Shown piece by piece: positions 61,389-64,000 of a DNA stretch of 64,000 bases. Position 1 is the stretch's first letter. Every line of letters begins with the position of its first letter. The notes under the pieces were generated by a model. It did not search any database and had not been told where the DNA came from. It saw only the letters and a program-made list of their open reading frames with translations. Origin of the DNA: JAYWXI01 sp036016955 (GTDB lineage Bacteria; Bacteroidota; Bacteroidia; Flavobacteriales; Weeksellaceae); the NCBI RefSeq assembly GCF_036016955.1, contig NZ_JAYWXI010000002.1, positions 124,001 through 188,000 on the forward strand. Reading direction: 5' to 3'. The position numbers and the translations under genes are program-made.

Positions 61389-64000
61389 ATGGAACAGACT
61401 TCTCTAAAAAGGATTGATGAGGTTTTGCTGCCGAGATTGATGCGGGTTAATTTCGGGCGGGCAATTTTTGAAGAGTTGGATCAAAAACCTTCGGTTTGCG
61501 TGAAGGGGGCTTCGGGATCTGCGCCGTCTCTTTTGGCGGCCGAGTTGTTTTTGGTTCGGAAAAAAAGTGTTCTTTTTTTGGTGAATGACAAGGAGGAGGC
61601 TTTGTATGCGTCTTCCGAATTGGAAGAGTTGGTGGGGAAAGATCGGGTGCTTTATTTTCCGCCTTCGCATATGGAACCTTATCAGGTAGAGAAAGTTCAG
61701 AATGCCAATTTGGTGCTGAGGACGGAGGTGCTCAATCGTTTGAATTCGGATAAAAACCCGAAGGTTATTGTGGCGCCTTTTGCGGCGCTTGGCGAGAAGG
61801 TTTTGAAAAAGGAGGATTTTAAGGCGATTTCTCATACGATAAAGGTGGGGGATGTTTTGGATTTCGACTTTACGGAAGAGTTGTTGCATCGGTTTAATTT
61901 TCATTTGACGGATTTTGTTTCGGAGCCGGGGGAGTTTTCGGTTCGTGGGGGGATTGTTGATGTGTTTTCTTATTCCAATGAGGAGCCTTATCGCCTTACG
62001 TTTTTTGGAAACGAGGTGGAAAGCATCAAGACGTTTGATATCGAAACACAGCTGTCCAAAGGAAAGGTCGAGGCATTTCAGTTGGTTTCCAATATGAATT
62101 TTTCGGTGTCGGGGAGCAAGGTTCCTTTCTTTGAATTATTGGAGGAGGAAAGCATTGTTGTTAGTAAGAATGCGGTTTTGGGAGTGAAGAAGATCAGGGA
62201 CTTTTATGAAAAAGCGCAGGAGCGGTTCGGGCAGCTCAGTCAGGAGATCAAGCATCAGGCTCCCGACGAACTTTTCGTTTCGGGGGAGGTTTTGGAACAA
62301 TCGCTTAGGCGGATGTGTTTGGTGGACTTTTCTTCCCAGTCGTTGCCTTTTGTTGAGGGAGAAATTAGTTTGCATCAACAACCTCAGCCTTCGTTTCATA
62401 AAAACTTTCAGTTGCTTGCCGAGGATATTACGGAAAAACAGTCGCAGGGCTTTGAGACCTGGATTTCGTTTTCGTCTGAAAAACAGAAAGAACGCTTGGA
62501 GAGTATTTTTGAAGAACTGGGGGGAGCGGTTGGCTTCAAGCCTTTTCTTTCTGAGCTTCACGAAGGGTTTGTGGATTTTCAACTAAAAATTTCGGTTTAT
62601 ACGGATCATCAGATTTTTGACCGTTATCAAAGGTTTAAGGCCAAAAACAACTTTGCCAAGTCCGAGCAGTTGACTCTGAAGGATCTTATGTCGCTGAAGG
62701 TGGGGGATTATATTACGCATATTGACCATGGGATAGGAAAATTTATGGGGTTGGTAAAGGTGAATAACGACGGTAAAGTTCAGGAATGTTTCAAGTTGGT
62801 TTACAAGAATCAGGATTTGCTTTACGCTTCGATTCATTCGTTGCACAAAATTGCTAAATATAACGGGCCCGAAGGCCGGGAGGTTGTGCTTTCGAAATTG
62901 GGATCGCCGGCTTGGAAGAACCTCAAGACTAAGACTAAAGCCAAGGTTAAGCAAATAGCTTTCGACTTGATAAAACTCTATGCCGAACGAAAGTCTGCCA
63001 AAGGTTTTGCCTATACGCCGGATACTTACCTTCAGAACGAATTGGAGGCGAGTTTTATTTATGAGGATACGCCGGATCAGGAAAAAGCGACGGCGGACGT
63101 TAAAAGGGATATGGAGGCACCGACGGTAATGGATCGTTTGGTTTGTGGCGATGTGGGGTTTGGGAAGACGGAAGTGGCAATTCGGGCGGCATTTAAGGCG
63201 GCTACGGATGGCAAACAGGTGGCGGTATTGGTGCCTACAACCATTTTGGCTTTTCAGCATTATCGGAGTTTTAAGGAACGTTTAAAGGATTTTCCGGTTA
63301 CGATTTCTTTTCTAAACCGTTTCAGAACGGCAAAACAGAAGTCCGAAACCAAGGCGGGACTAAAAGACGGGCAGATTGATATTGTGATTGGAACCCACCA
63401 ATTGGTGGGCAAAGAGGTTCAGTTCAAGGATTTGGGGCTTTTGATTATTGATGAGGAGCATAAATTCGGGGTGAATGTTAAGGATAAGCTGAAAACGTTG
63501 AAAAGTAATATTGATACCCTGACGCTTACAGCTACGCCGATTCCTCGGACTTTGCAGTTTTCGTTGATGGCGGCTCGGGATTTATCGGTGATAAAAACAC
63601 CGCCGCCTAACCGTCAGCCGGTGGATACGCAGCTGATTGGTTTTGATGAAGAATTGATTCGCGATGCGGTAGCTTACGAGCTGCAGAGGGACGGGCAGGT
63701 TTATTTCATCAATAATCGGATTGAAAATCTTAAGGAGATTGCGGGGCTTATTCAGCGTTTGGTTCCGGATGCGAGGGTTATTACGGGGCATGGGCAGATG
63801 GAAGGTAAGCAATTGGAACAGAATGTTTTGGATTTTATGGAGGGGAAATACGACGTGTTGGTTTCCACTACGATTGTGGAAAGTGGGGTGGATGTGCCCA
63901 ATGCCAATACGATTTTCATTAATGATGCTCATCGTTTTGGCATGGCGGATTTGCATCAAATGCGGGGGCGGGTCGGTCGGAGCAACAAGAAGGCTTTTTG
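61389..64000 (+). CDS. mfd: Mfd transcription-repair coupling factor (partial)
   Basis: Releases RNA polymerase stalled at DNA damage and recruits UvrA. About 870 codons of the usual ~1100 are present; the C-terminus lies beyond the window end. Domains in order: UvrB-homology region (residues ~1-390, with PPSHMEPYQ and GEFSVRGGIVDVFS), the RNA polymerase-interacting region (VGDYITHIDHGIGKFMGL, residues ~440-500), and a RecG-like helicase core with GDVGFGKTEVAIRAAF, DEEHKFGVN, TATPIPRTL, and STTIVESGVDVPN followed by QMRGRVGRS. The ATG at 61389 (MEQTSLKRIDEVLLP) starts the reading frame. Confidence 0.95.
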   Translation, partial: MEQTSLKRIDEVLLPRLMRVNFGRAIFEELDQKPSVCVKGASGSAPSLLAAELFLVRKKSVLFLVNDKEEALYASSELEELVGKDRVLYFPPSHMEPYQVEKVQNANLVLRTEVLNRLNSDKNPKVIVAPFAALGEKVLKKEDFKAISHTIKVGDVLDFDFTEELLHRFNFHLTDFVSEPGEFSVRGGIVDVFSYSNEEPYRLTFFGNEVESIKTFDIETQLSKGKVEAFQLVSNMNFSVSGSKVPFFELLEEESIVVSKNAVLGVKKIRDFYEKAQERFGQLSQEIKHQAPDELFVSGEVLEQSLRRMCLVDFSSQSLPFVEGEISLHQQPQPSFHKNFQLLAEDITEKQSQGFETWISFSSEKQKERLESIFEELGGAVGFKPFLSELHEGFVDFQLKISVYTDHQIFDRYQRFKAKNNFAKSEQLTLKDLMSLKVGDYITHIDHGIGKFMGLVKVNNDGKVQECFKLVYKNQDLLYASIHSLHKIAKYNGPEGREVVLSKLGSPAWKNLKTKTKAKVKQIAFDLIKLYAERKSAKGFAYTPDTYLQNELEASFIYEDTPDQEKATADVKRDMEAPTVMDRLVCGDVGFGKTEVAIRAAFKAATDGKQVAVLVPTTILAFQHYRSFKERLKDFPVTISFLNRFRTAKQKSETKAGLKDGQIDIVIGTHQLVGKEVQFKDLGLLIIDEEHKFGVNVKDKLKTLKSNIDTLTLTATPIPRTLQFSLMAARDLSVIKTPPPNRQPVDTQLIGFDEELIRDAVAYELQRDGQVYFINNRIENLKEIAGLIQRLVPDARVITGHGQMEGKQLEQNVLDFMEGKYDVLVSTTIVESGVDVPNANTIFINDAHRFGMADLHQMRGRVGRSNKKAF

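Noticed and set aside
61404..63959. Long minus-strand open frames under mfd
   Set aside because: They are antisense to mfd, rich in Arg/Lys as expected for reverse complements, and no motif is recognised.
1..64000. CRISPR arrays, insertion sequences or prophage genes
   Set aside because: No spaced direct repeats, transposase, integrase or phage structural motifs were seen.

Overview
The window looks like chromosomal DNA from a flavobacterium (Bacteroidota), probably close to the Chryseobacterium/Weeksellaceae group. Evidence: a MurF-alanine racemase fusion, a PorW/SprE type IX secretion lipoprotein, exosortase XrtF with its partner, GLPGLI, DUF3127, DUF5689 and DUF6702 family proteins, many TonB-dependent receptors, and repeated TAnnTTTG promoter -7 elements, sometimes with a TTG/TTTG -33 element. 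Most of it is housekeeping DNA. No insertion sequence, prophage or CRISPR array was seen.

The strongest non-coding signal is a probable chromosomal origin of replication at about 13.0-13.5 kb, between pgk and rpiB. This gap of about 650 bp has no gene, is AT-rich and holds several DnaA-box-like sequences. The + strand changes from C-rich to G-rich across it. Three ParB-binding parS palindromes lie at 8.78, 10.69 and 18.98 kb on both sides. Neither dnaA nor parAB is in the window.

Left arm (1-12.9 kb): rsmI (cut by the window edge), a MurC/Mpl-like ligase and an acidic unknown protein form a minus-strand operon. Divergent from it are tdk, murF-alr, a patatin/outer-membrane-barrel protein, ybeY, mnmG and a SAM methyltransferase; pgk is on the minus strand. 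Right of the origin (13.5-21.9 kb): rpiB, rnr, a LysE-type transporter, ldcA, yraN, sodC, folC, two valine tRNAs and sufS.

The 22-28.3 kb region holds a divergent locus with a secreted endonuclease/exonuclease/phosphatase-fold enzyme, a TonB-dependent receptor and a DUF5689 lipoprotein. It looks like an extracellular nucleic acid or phosphoester uptake system. Next come aat, a DUF3127 protein with an SSB-like tail, and a Leu-Gly-Leu tRNA operon. From about 30.0 to 37.9 kb the DNA is clearly more AT-rich and carries GLPGLI, a receptor-like barrel, a TPR-transmembrane-AraC regulator and a second barrel. A paralogous receptor at 38.0-40.7 kb has the normal base composition of the right arm.

The 40.7-51.6 kb region carries kdsC, maf, porW, a minus-strand operon amgK / RapZ-C-like / murU-like / LOG with DUF6702 downstream, the xrtF pair, a cation diffusion facilitator, asd and a small membrane protein. 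The last part carries a large Oar-type TonB receptor, nadC, rnhA-dnaB, a GH3 protein with an MFS transporter, and the 5' part of mfd, cut by the window end. Cell wall synthesis and recycling functions recur (MurC/Mpl-like ligase, MurF-Alr, LdcA, AmgK, MurU-like).
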